Source: an uncultured Clostridia bacterium (lineage in GTDB: Bacteria; Bacillota; Clostridia; TANB77; CAG-508). From it: DNA of 12,942 nt. Below are positions 6,511 through 12,942 of the stretch, piece by piece. A model generated the notes under the pieces. That model ran no database searches. It saw nothing but the letters and a program-made list of their open reading frames with translations, and had not been told where the DNA came from. Both the position numbers and the translations under genes were made by a program. The DNA is taken from positions 1 to 12,942 of the forward strand of contig CALXJN010000077.1 in the NCBI GenBank assembly GCA_944388635.1. Reading direction: 5' to 3'. The stretch's first letter is position 1. Each line of letters starts with the position of its first letter.

Positions 6511-9500
6511 TTAAACTTCTGTTATATCTACAACTTCAAGTTCTTCTTCTGTTTTTGTATCTTCTATTGCGTCATATAGCGCATTTGCTGTATCAAGTGA
6601 TGTAAAACATGGTATTTTTGATTCAGCAGCTAATCTTCTTATTTTAAATCCGTCACGATTTGACTCTTTTCCTTTAGTTGGTGTATTTATTATAAAGTTA
6701 ATCTTTCCAAGTTGTAGTAAGTTTGGTATGCTTTCTGCTCCTTCCCATATTTTTTCTACAATCGTAACATCTATTCCGTTGTTTTTTAAAAATGCTCCTG
6801 TTCCCTTTGTTGCATATATATTAAATCCTTTATTAAATAATTTTTTAGCTAAAGGAAGCATTTCTTCTTTATCCTTATCTCTTACTGTTATTAAAACATT
6901 GCCTGACTTAGGTATATTTACTCCAGATGCTATAAATGCCTTAACTATTGCATCTGAAAAATTTTTAGAAACTCCAAGTACTTCTCCTGTTGACTTCATT
7001 TCTGGACCTAAGCTTGTATCTGCATTTTTTATTTTTTCGAATGAGAACACTGGCATTTTAATTGCTATATAATCGCTTCTCCTATATATACCTGTTCCAT
7101 ATTCCATATCTTTTAATTTTTCTCCAAGTATTACTCTTGTTGCAATGTCTATAACAGGTAAATTTGTTACTTTGCTTATATATGGTACAGTCCTACTTGA
7201 ACGAGGATTTACTTCAATTATATATACTTCTCCCTTGCAAATTATAAATTGTATATTCAAAACACCTATAACATTAAGTTCTTTTGCAATTTTTTCTGTA
7301 TATTCAATTATCTTTTTCTGATGTTCATCAGAAATATTTTGAGTTGGATATACTGAAATACTATCTCCTGAATGAATACCTGCTCTTTCTAAGTGTTCCA
7401 TAATTCCTGGTATTAAGATGTCTCCTCCGTCACATATTGCATCAACTTCTAATTCTTTTCCAAGCATATATTTATCAACAAGTATAGGGTGTTCTTGAAC
7501 CGTTTTATTTATCTCATTAATGAATTCTGTTATTTCTTTATCATCATACGCTATAGCCATTCCTTGACCACCAAGTACATATGAAGGTCTAACTAGCACT
7601 GGATATTCAAGTTCATTCGCTACTTTTATAGCTTCTTCTACTGTATATACTGTACTACCCTTTGGTCTTAAAATTCCACAATTATTTAGCGCTTCATCAA
7701 ATAATTCCCTATCTTCTGCTCTATCCATATCTCTTTCTTGTGTTCCAAGGATTTTGACACCCATGTCTTTTAATGCTTTTGTTAGTTTAATTGCTGTTTG
7801 TCCTCCAAATTGTACTATTGCTCCATATGGTTTTTCTACTTTTACAATATTTTCTACATCTTCTGGAGTTAGTGGTTCAAAATATAATCTATCTGCTATG
7901 TCAAAATCTGTACTAACTGTTTCCGGATTATTGTTTACAATTATTGTTTCGTATCCTTTTTTCTTTAAAGCCCATACAGAATGCACACTACAATAGTCGA
8001 ACTCGATTCCTTGTCCTATTCTTATCGGTCCTGAACCTAATACTATAATTTTTTTCTTATTTGTTTCTTCTATAGCTTCATTTTCATCATCATAACTTGA
8101 ATAATAGTATGGTGTTTCTGCATCAAATTCTGCTGCACATGTATCTACCATTTTGAAGTTTGCAATTATTCCATTTTCTTCTCTTTTCTTTTTTATTTCC
8201 TCCACTGGAACTTTTGAAAGTCTTGATATTACAAAATCTGTATATCCATATTCTTTAGCTTTTCTTAGAAGTTCAATACTTAAATTATTTGATTTTAGCT
8301 CTTCTTCTAATTTTACTAAATTATTAATTTTACTTATAAAAAATGTATCAATAGTTGTTGCTTGGTGTATTTGCTCTATTGTCATACCTCTTCTTAAATT
8401 TTCTGCAATTACCCATAAAGTTTCATTACTTACATTCTTGAGTTCTGCCCTTATTTGTTCATCTGTATAACTTGCAAACTTTGGAAGTATAAGTGAGTCA
8501 ACATTTTCTTCTAGTGAGCGTACCGCTTTCATAAGCCCTGCCTCAAGTGTTGGAGCTATTGCCATTACTTCTCCTGTTGCTTTCATTTGAGTTCCGAGTT
8601 CTCTGCTAGCTGTTAAAAATTTATTAAATGGCCACTTTGGAATTTTAACTACAACATAATCAAGTACTGGCTCAAAACAAGCATATGTTTTTCCTGTTAC
8701 TGCATTTTTTATTTCATCTAATGTATACCCAATTGCAATTTTAGCTGCGACTTTGGCAATAGGGTAACCTGTAGCTTTTGATGCAAGTGCAGATGAACGG
8801 CTAACTCTTGGGTTAACCTCTATTACTGCATACTCAAAACTATTTGGATTTAGTGCAAACTGTACATTGCATCCACCTTCTATTTTAAGTGCTGATATTA
8901 TTTTAATTGCAGATGTTCTAAGCATTTGATATTCTTTGTCTGCAAGAGTTTGTGAAGGTGCAACAACGATACTATCTCCTGTATGTACTCCAACAGGATT
9001 TATATTTTCCATATTACATACAGTAATACAGTTTCCTTTAGAATCTCTTATTACTTCATATTCTATCTCTTTCCAACCAGATATGCATTTTTCAATTAAT
9101 ACTTGACATACTCTTGATAAATGCAATCCATGTGAACTTATATCTCTTAGTTGTTCCTCTGTATATGCAATTCCACCACCTGTTCCACCTAGGGTATATG
9201 CTGGTCTTACAATTACTGGATATCCGATTTCTCCTGCAAAACTTACTGCTGCTTCTACTGTATTTACCACTTTACTTGCAACACATGGTTCATTTATGCT
9301 TTCCATCATATCCTTAAAAGCTTGCCTATCTTCAGCATTTTTTATTCCTTCTGGCGAAGTCCCAAGTAGTTTTATATTTTTCTCTTTTAAATATCCTTGT
9401 TCTTCAAGTTCCATAGCAATGTTTAGCCCAGTTTGCCCTCCAAGGTTTGGGAGTATACTATCTGGCTTTTCTTTTTCAATTATTTTCTTAACTGTTTTAA

Positions 9501-9711
9501 CTGTTAATGGTTCTATATATATTTTATCTGCCATATGTTTATCTGTCATAATTGTTGCTGGATTTGAATTAACAAGTACTACTTCTAATCCTTCTTTTTT
9601 TAACTCTACACAAGCTTGAGTTCCTGCGTAATCAAATTCTGCTGCTTGCCCTATTATTATTGGTCCTGAACCTATTACTAAAACTTTTTTTATCTTTTTA
9701 TTTCTTGGCAT
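6511..9711 (-). CDS. carB: Carbamoyl-phosphate synthase large subunit
   Basis: Synthesises carbamoyl phosphate from bicarbonate, two ATP and ammonia delivered by CarA, for pyrimidine and arginine biosynthesis. At 1,066 residues it is full length. Seen: N-terminal ATP-grasp half (about 1-400) with SGPIIIGQAAEFDYAGTQAC, Arg129, Arg169, Glu215 and the metal-binding EVNPR at 298-302; the oligomerisation region (about 400-550); a second ATP-grasp half starting near 553 with SGPIRIGQGIEFDYCSVH and another EVNPR; and the C-terminal MGS-like allosteric domain (about 936-1066) with NTPTKG and DGFKIRR, the type that binds phosphate-bearing effectors such as UMP and PRPP. Start ATG has AAAGGA 8 nt upstream. 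The carA stop is 32 nt upstream, so the two are one operon. No terminator follows, so transcripts may read into spoIIID. No CGG codon is present. Confidence 0.98.
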   Translation of the reverse strand: MPRNKKIKKVLVIGSGPIIIGQAAEFDYAGTQACVELKKEGLEVVLVNSNPATIMTDKHMADKIYIEPLTVKTVKKIIEKEKPDSILPNLGGQTGLNIAMELEEQGYLKEKNIKLLGTSPEGIKNAEDRQAFKDMMESINEPCVASKVVNTVEAAVSFAGEIGYPVIVRPAYTLGGTGGGIAYTEEQLRDISSHGLHLSRVCQVLIEKCISGWKEIEYEVIRDSKGNCITVCNMENINPVGVHTGDSIVVAPSQTLADKEYQMLRTSAIKIISALKIEGGCNVQFALNPNSFEYAVIEVNPRVSRSSALASKATGYPIAKVAAKIAIGYTLDEIKNAVTGKTYACFEPVLDYVVVKIPKWPFNKFLTASRELGTQMKATGEVMAIAPTLEAGLMKAVRSLEENVDSLILPKFASYTDEQIRAELKNVSNETLWVIAENLRRGMTIEQIHQATTIDTFFISKINNLVKLEEELKSNNLSIELLRKAKEYGYTDFVISRLSKVPVEEIKKKREENGIIANFKMVDTCAAEFDAETPYYYSSYDDENEAIEETNKKKIIVLGSGPIRIGQGIEFDYCSVHSVWALKKKGYETIIVNNNPETVSTDFDIADRLYFEPLTPEDVENIVKVEKPYGAIVQFGGQTAIKLTKALKDMGVKILGTQERDMDRAEDRELFDEALNNCGILRPKGSTVYTVEEAIKVANELEYPVLVRPSYVLGGQGMAIAYDDKEITEFINEINKTVQEHPILVDKYMLGKELEVDAICDGGDILIPGIMEHLERAGIHSGDSISVYPTQNISDEHQKKIIEYTEKIAKELNVIGVLNIQFIICKGEVYIIEVNPRSSRTVPYISKVTNLPVIDIATRVILGEKLKDMEYGTGIYRRSDYIAIKMPVFSFEKIKNADTSLGPEMKSTGEVLGVSKNFSDAIVKAFIASGVNIPKSGNVLITVRDKDKEEMLPLAKKLFNKGFNIYATKGTGAFLKNNGIDVTIVEKIWEGAESIPNLLQLGKINFIINTPTKGKESNRDGFKIRRLAAESKIPCFTSLDTANALYDAIEDTKTEEELEVVDITEV

Positions 9712-9743
9712 AATTATTTTCCTTTCTAAAATTATATTATAAT

Positions 9744-10803
9744 TTAAATTAATTTTAAGAATTCATCAAAAATATATGATGTATCTTCAGGTCCCGGACA
9801 AGCTTCTGGGTGAAATTGAACTGTAAATATTTTTTTATTCTTGTAGCTTAATCCTTCTACTGTACCATCGTTTAGATTAATAAATGAAACCTCAGCTGTA
9901 TCTTTATCAACACTATCATCAGTTACATAGTAGCCATGATTTTGCGAAGTAATATATACTCTGTCTGTTTTTAAATCTTTTACAGGATGATTTGGTCCTC
10001 TATGTCCATACTTTAATTTTGCAGTTTTTGCTCCTGTTGCAAGTGCCATTAATTGATGTCCTAAACATATTCCAAGTATTGGAATGTCTGTCTTATATAA
10101 CTCTTTTACTGTATCTATTGCAATTTTACAATCTTCTGGATCCCCAGGTCCATTTGAAAGTAGGATACCATCTGGTTTGCATTCTAAAATAGCATCTTTT
10201 GAGCTATCTTGTGGATATACATATATTGTGCAATTTCTCTTTAAAAGCTCTCTTATTATATTTGCCTTGCAACCAAAATCAAGGAGTGCAATTTTGTAAT
10301 CGCCATCTCCTATTACATAAGGTCTTTTAGTTGAAACCATTCCGTACTAAATTGGTTGGATTATAGCTTTTAATTTCTTTTATTATACATTCTAAATTAT
10401 CTATATTAGATGTAATTTTCCCTCTCATTGTTCCACTGTTTCTGAGTATCTTAGTTAATTTTCTTGTATTTATATGTTTTAGCCCTGGAATTTCATTTTC
10501 TATTAAATATTTTTCTAAATCTTCTGCATTCCTGAAATTGCTTGCTGTTTCTGCAAGTTCATGTATAAATATTGCACTTACCCATGCTTTTTTTGACTCG
10601 ATATCTTCTGGTATTACACCATAGTTTCCAATCAATGGATATGTCATTACAACTCCTTGTGAAGCATAAGACGGATCTGTAAATACTTTTAAATACCCTA
10701 CCATTGATGTATTAAAAACTACTTCAAGACAAGTATCTTTTACATAGCCTATTCTTTCTCCTTCAAATATTTGTCCATTCTCTAGAACCAAGTATCCTTT
10801 CAT
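9744..10803 (-). CDS. carA: Carbamoyl-phosphate synthase small subunit (glutamine amidotransferase), frame interrupted by +1 at a CGG codon
   Basis: Hydrolyses glutamine and passes ammonia to CarB. The first frame starts at ATG 10803 (GGGAG about 4-5 nt upstream) and encodes the CarA N-terminal domain, with NTSMVGY, DPSYASQG and NTRKLTKILR, for 153 codons before CGG at 10344-10342; it stops at 10327. The rest lies one base along: VSTKRPYVI, then the class I glutaminase domain with nucleophile Cys in GICLGHQ and the His and Glu of QFHPE, ending at 9744. Skipping one base at CGG gives a single 352-residue protein, the normal length. The break falls in the linker between the two domains, and an ATG lies at 10340 in the second frame, so two separately translated polypeptides are an alternative. 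No CGG occurs elsewhere in the gene. carB follows by 32 nt. Confidence 0.93.
10342..10347 (-). other. Candidate +1 recoding site in carA (GTA CGG A)
   Basis: The initiating frame reads TTA GTA CGG AAT GGT TTC AAC TAA. The conserved protein resumes as GTA (C) GGA ATG GTT TCA, giving Val-Gly-Met-Val-Ser. There is no long homopolymer at the site, so a typical sequencing slip is less obvious than in spoIIID. P-site slippage of tRNA-Val from GUA to UAC would pair badly, which favours out-of-frame entry of tRNA-Gly or four-base decoding. Confidence 0.5.
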
Positions 10804-10867
10804 TATTCTCCCTTTCCGTTTTAAAACTTTACAAAAAAATTTAAAACATTTATATGATTTTTTTATA

Positions 10868-10873
10868 ATTATA
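10868..10873 (-). promoter_or_regulatory. Weak -10-like box in the carA upstream region
   Basis: A TATAAT on the minus strand about 65 nt before carA, after a run of nine T. No -35-like hexamer is found 16-18 nt upstream. A promoter is expected between the tsf terminator and carA, but this sequence is so AT-rich that the match has little weight. I saw no pyrimidine-type attenuator hairpin with a U run here. Confidence 0.2.
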
Positions 10874-10919
10874 AGAAAAAAAAATTTGTATTTTTCTTTT
10901 TTCCTTTTTATGTTCCCTA

Positions 10920-10948
10920 AAAAAAGAGGACTAAAAGTCCTCTTTTTT
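10920..10948 (-). terminator. Intrinsic terminator of the rpsB-tsf operon
   Basis: Perfect 12-bp stem (10920-10931 with 10937-10948) and a 5-nt loop. On the minus strand the GGAC/GTCC core is followed by seven T. It starts 2 nt after the tsf stop codon, so rpsB-tsf ends here and carA needs its own promoter. Confidence 0.93.
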
Positions 10949-10950
10949 AA

Positions 10951-11832
10951 TTAACCATTAATTTGCTTTGCAACCTCTTCTGCAAAGTTTTCTTCTTTCT
11001 TTTCTAATCCTTCTCCTCTTTCAATTCTTGCAAATTCAATAACTTTTGCATTTTTTGAAGAAAGTAAATCAGAAACTTTAATATTTGGATCTTTAACAAA
11101 TGGTTGATCAACTAAACAAATTTCTCCATAGAATTTGTTTATTCTTCCTTTAACCATTTTTTCTGCTATTTCTGCTGGTTTTCCCTCATTCATAGCTTGT
11201 GCTTTTAAAATTTCCATTTCTTTGGCAACTCTTTCTTCTGGTACAGCAGTTTCATCTAAATATTCTGGACGAGCAGCTGCAATTTGCATGCATATATCTT
11301 TTGCAACTTCTTCGTTTCCACCTTCCATAGAAACAAGAACACCAATTTTTCCTTCTCCATGGATGTATTTTTCAACTAAACCATTTGAAGTAAATCTTAC
11401 AAATCTTCTTATTGACATATTTTCACCAATAGTAGCGATTTTGTCTGTTAATACTTCTGATACTGTTTTGCTTGTATCTTTAATCCATTTTTGTGAAAGT
11501 AATTCTTCAACATTTGCTGGGTTTTCTTTAACTACTTGTTCTGCAACATCATTTGCAAATGTTTTAAATTCTTCGTTTTTAGCAACGAAGTCAGTTTCAG
11601 CATTAACTTCAACAACTGCACCTGTTTTTTTATCATCAGATACATAAGCAACAACTAAACCTTCTGCAGCTATTCTGCTTGATTTTTTAGCTGCTTTTGC
11701 AATTCCTCTTTCACGTAATAATTCAGCTGCTTTTTCCATGTCTCCGTCTGTTTCTGTTAATACTTTTTTGCAATCCATCATTCCAGCACCTGTTTTTTCT
11801 CTTAATTCCTTAACTAAACTTGCAGTTACCAT
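10951..11832 (-). CDS. tsf: Elongation factor Ts
   Basis: Guanine-nucleotide exchange factor for EF-Tu. 293 residues, normal for the family. Seen: an N-terminal UBA-like domain with LVKELREKTGAGMMDCKKVL (about residues 5-24), the TDFVAKNEEF segment that contacts the EF-Tu nucleotide-binding domain (about 80-89), and later SIRRFVRF and the C-terminal RINKFYGEICLVDQPFVKD. I chose ATG 11832: AAAGGAG ends 11 nt upstream, and the protein then begins MVTASLVKELRE like its relatives. The in-frame GTG at 11844 would add four residues but overlaps the ribosome binding site. It follows rpsB by 44 nt and precedes a strong terminator. The common Firmicutes neighbours pyrH and frr do not follow here; carAB does. 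Confidence 0.97.
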   Translation of the reverse strand: MVTASLVKELREKTGAGMMDCKKVLTETDGDMEKAAELLRERGIAKAAKKSSRIAAEGLVVAYVSDDKKTGAVVEVNAETDFVAKNEEFKTFANDVAEQVVKENPANVEELLSQKWIKDTSKTVSEVLTDKIATIGENMSIRRFVRFTSNGLVEKYIHGEGKIGVLVSMEGGNEEVAKDICMQIAAARPEYLDETAVPEERVAKEMEILKAQAMNEGKPAEIAEKMVKGRINKFYGEICLVDQPFVKDPNIKVSDLLSSKNAKVIEFARIERGEGLEKKEENFAEEVAKQING

Positions 11833-11843
11833 ACTTTTATTCA

Positions 11844-11850
11844 CTCCTTT
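11844..11850 (-). promoter_or_regulatory. Ribosome binding site that decides the tsf start
   Basis: AAAGGAG on the minus strand. It has 11 nt to ATG 11832, slightly long but workable. GTG 11844 shares its last base pairs with the site and cannot be initiated from it. Confidence 0.65.
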
Positions 11851-11876
11851 ATTTTTATATATCGAGATTTAAAAAA

Positions 11877-12656
11877 TTATTCTTCTACTTCTGTTTCTGT
11901 GTTTTCTTCTTTTACTTCTGCTGCTTCATTTTCTTGTTCTTCATTATTAGTATTATCTTCTAATGAAAGAACTTCTCCTTGTTTTCCTTCAATAACAGCA
12001 TTAGCTATAACTGTTGCTATAAGTTTTACTGAACGAATAGCATCATCATTTCCAGGTATTGGATAATCAATATCTTCTGGGCTACAATTTGTATCAACTA
12101 AACCTACTACTGGTATTTTTAGTTTTTTAGCCTCTAATATAGCTGTTCTTTCTTTTTTAGGATCAACTATGAATATAACTCCTGGTAATTTTTCCATATT
12201 TTTAATTCCGCCAAGGTTCTTTTCAAGTTTTTCCATTTCTTTCTTTAAACCTATAACCTCTTTTTTAGGTAATACATCAAAAGTTCCGTCTTCTTGCATT
12301 GTTTCTAATTTTTTAAGTCTTTCTACTCTTTTTCTAATTGTTCCAAAGTTTGTAAGCATTCCACCTAACCATCTTTGATCAACATAGAACATTTCGCAAG
12401 ATAAAGCTGCTTCTTTCATGCATTCTTGAGCTTGTTTCTTTGTTCCAACAAATAGAACTGTAGCTCCTTCTTCAACTTGTTCTTTAACGAAAGCATAAGC
12501 CTCGTCAATTTTTTTAGATGTCTTTTGTAAATCAATAATGTGGATACCGTTTCTAGCTTGGTAAATATATTCAGCCATTCTAGGATCCCATCTTCTTGTT
12601 TGATGTCCGAAATGAACACCTGCTTCAAGTAATTGTTTCATTGCAACTACTGCCAT
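11877..12656 (-). CDS. rpsB: 30S ribosomal protein S2
   Basis: Small-subunit protein that binds the 30S subunit late, next to S1 or bS21-type proteins, and is needed for initiation. 259 residues. Seen: the S2 opening MKQLLEAGVHFGHQTRRWDP (residues 6-25), NGIHIIDLQKT, VLFVGTKKQA, DQRWLGGMLTNF, PGVIFIVDPKKE and PVVGLVDTNCSPEDIDYPIPGNDDA in order, spread evenly over the protein. The last about 30 residues are a Glu/Asn-rich acidic tail. ATG 12656 has AAAGGAGG 8 nt upstream; residue 6 is a second Met without its own site. It is first in an rpsB-tsf operon driven by the promoter at 12777-12805, with a structured leader that may carry autoregulation by S2. Confidence 0.98.
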   Translation of the reverse strand: MAVVAMKQLLEAGVHFGHQTRRWDPRMAEYIYQARNGIHIIDLQKTSKKIDEAYAFVKEQVEEGATVLFVGTKKQAQECMKEAALSCEMFYVDQRWLGGMLTNFGTIRKRVERLKKLETMQEDGTFDVLPKKEVIGLKKEMEKLEKNLGGIKNMEKLPGVIFIVDPKKERTAILEAKKLKIPVVGLVDTNCSPEDIDYPIPGNDDAIRSVKLIATVIANAVIEGKQGEVLSLEDNTNNEEQENEAAEVKEENTETEVEE

Positions 12657-12685
12657 TTTAAATTCCTCCTTTTAGTTTTAACATC

Positions 12686-12754
12686 CATAAGATTTTAAAA
12701 CATCTGTAAAGACTTTTTATATAAATAAAGCACTTTTTACAGACTAATCTTATG
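12686..12754 (-). ncRNA. Structured 5' leader of rpsB, possible S2-responsive element
   Basis: Within the leader of about 113 nt, two perfect nested helices can form: 12754-12746 with 12694-12686 (9 bp) and 12743-12736 with 12710-12703 (8 bp). They are separated by a 2 x 8 internal loop and capped by a 25-nt A/U-rich loop. The last arm ends about 14 nt before the AAAGGAGG. Ribosomal-protein operons are often autoregulated through such leaders, and S2 does so in Escherichia coli. Whether this fold belongs to a described family I cannot tell. Confidence 0.5.
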
Positions 12755-12776
12755 TGTCTAATTTATAACCTTATCA

Positions 12777-12805
12777 ATTATAGCATATAAGTTTAGGTAA
12801 ATCAA
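12777..12805 (-). promoter_or_regulatory. Strong sigma-A promoter of rpsB-tsf (extended -10)
   Basis: Minus strand: -35 TTGATT at 12805-12800 (4 of 6), a 17-nt spacer, and -10 TATAAT at 12782-12777 preceded by TGC, the extended -10 motif. Predicted transcription start is near 12770, giving a leader of about 113 nt. Confidence 0.85.
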
Positions 12806-12837
12806 TACTTTTTTTGAAAAAGTTGTCATAAGAAAAT

Positions 12838-12922
12838 TGGACGTTAGCGGAAGCAAAGCTTCCGACGTCCACATGTGCGTTTTGCTTCGCAAATACGCAC
12901 AGCCCAAGGAAAATTAACCTTG
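12838..12922. repeat. Three tandem hairpins of locally high G+C upstream of the rpsB promoter
   Basis: Hairpin 1 (12838-12871): GGACGT pairs with ACGTCC and CGGAAGC with GCTTCCG, loop AAA, with a 3-nt TAG bulge. Hairpin 2 (12874-12901): GTGCGT with ACGCAC and TTTGC with GCAAA, loop TTC, 1-nt bulge. Hairpin 3 (12905-12922): CAAGG with CCTTG, 8-nt loop. G+C here is clearly higher than in the flanks. None is followed by a U run on either strand. They look like a dispersed extragenic palindrome or the 3' end of an upstream transcript that lies outside the window. Confidence 0.6.
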
Positions 12923-12942
12923 TTGTATAGAAAAAATCTGAC

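Noticed and set aside
12416..12628. Second minus-strand frame of 70 codons inside rpsB
   Set aside because: Shadow of rpsB in another frame with no ribosome binding site and no family resemblance.
12844..12942. Minus-strand frame of 32 codons open from the window edge
   Set aside because: It runs through the three hairpins, is rich in Cys and Arg unlike the other genes, and includes CGG, which the coding genes avoid. More likely noncoding.

Overview
This is an AT-rich window, roughly 30% G+C by eye. Every supported gene lies on the minus strand, so transcription runs from high to low coordinates. The gene set (rpsB-tsf, carAB, a SpoIIID-type sporulation regulator, a class A penicillin-binding protein, cysS, a DUF1189-like membrane protein and ftsH), the strong AAGGAGG-type ribosome binding sites and the AGA-dominated arginine usage point to a low-GC Firmicutes chromosome, most likely an uncultured endospore-lineage Clostridia. 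I see no mobile element, CRISPR array, rRNA or tRNA gene.

Layout in the direction of transcription. (1) 12942-12838: short region of tandem hairpins richer in G+C than its surroundings, with no convincing gene. (2) 12805-10920: strong extended -10 promoter, a structured 5' leader, rpsB and tsf, closed by an intrinsic terminator. (3) 10803-6511: carA and carB, the two subunits of carbamoyl-phosphate synthase. (4) 6359-6050: spoIIID with a strong ribosome binding site and a terminator. (5) 5986-1: promoter, a PBP1A-like bifunctional peptidoglycan synthase with an Asn/Thr/Lys/Asp repeat tail, cysS (TTG start), a DUF1189-like membrane protein, and the first 225 codons of ftsH (GTG start), which runs off the window. 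Two hairpins lie in this last run, between pbp and cysS and across the cysS stop codon.

The most interesting signal is shared by two genes. Both carA and spoIIID are otherwise well conserved but each is broken by one extra nucleotide, and each break falls exactly at an in-frame CGG codon. A manual scan of the other reading frames (about 3,980 codons including these two genes) found no other in-frame CGG, although CGT, CGC and CGA are used. In both genes, skipping the C of CGG restores the conserved frame and reads the next triplet as glycine (C GGG in spoIIID, C GGA in carA). In spoIIID that glycine falls where the helix-turn-helix has its turn glycine. Two random sequencing errors are a poor explanation for this coincidence. 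A better one to test is that CGG is unassigned or starved in this lineage and acts as a +1 recoding signal, either by frameshifting or by four-base decoding of CGGN.
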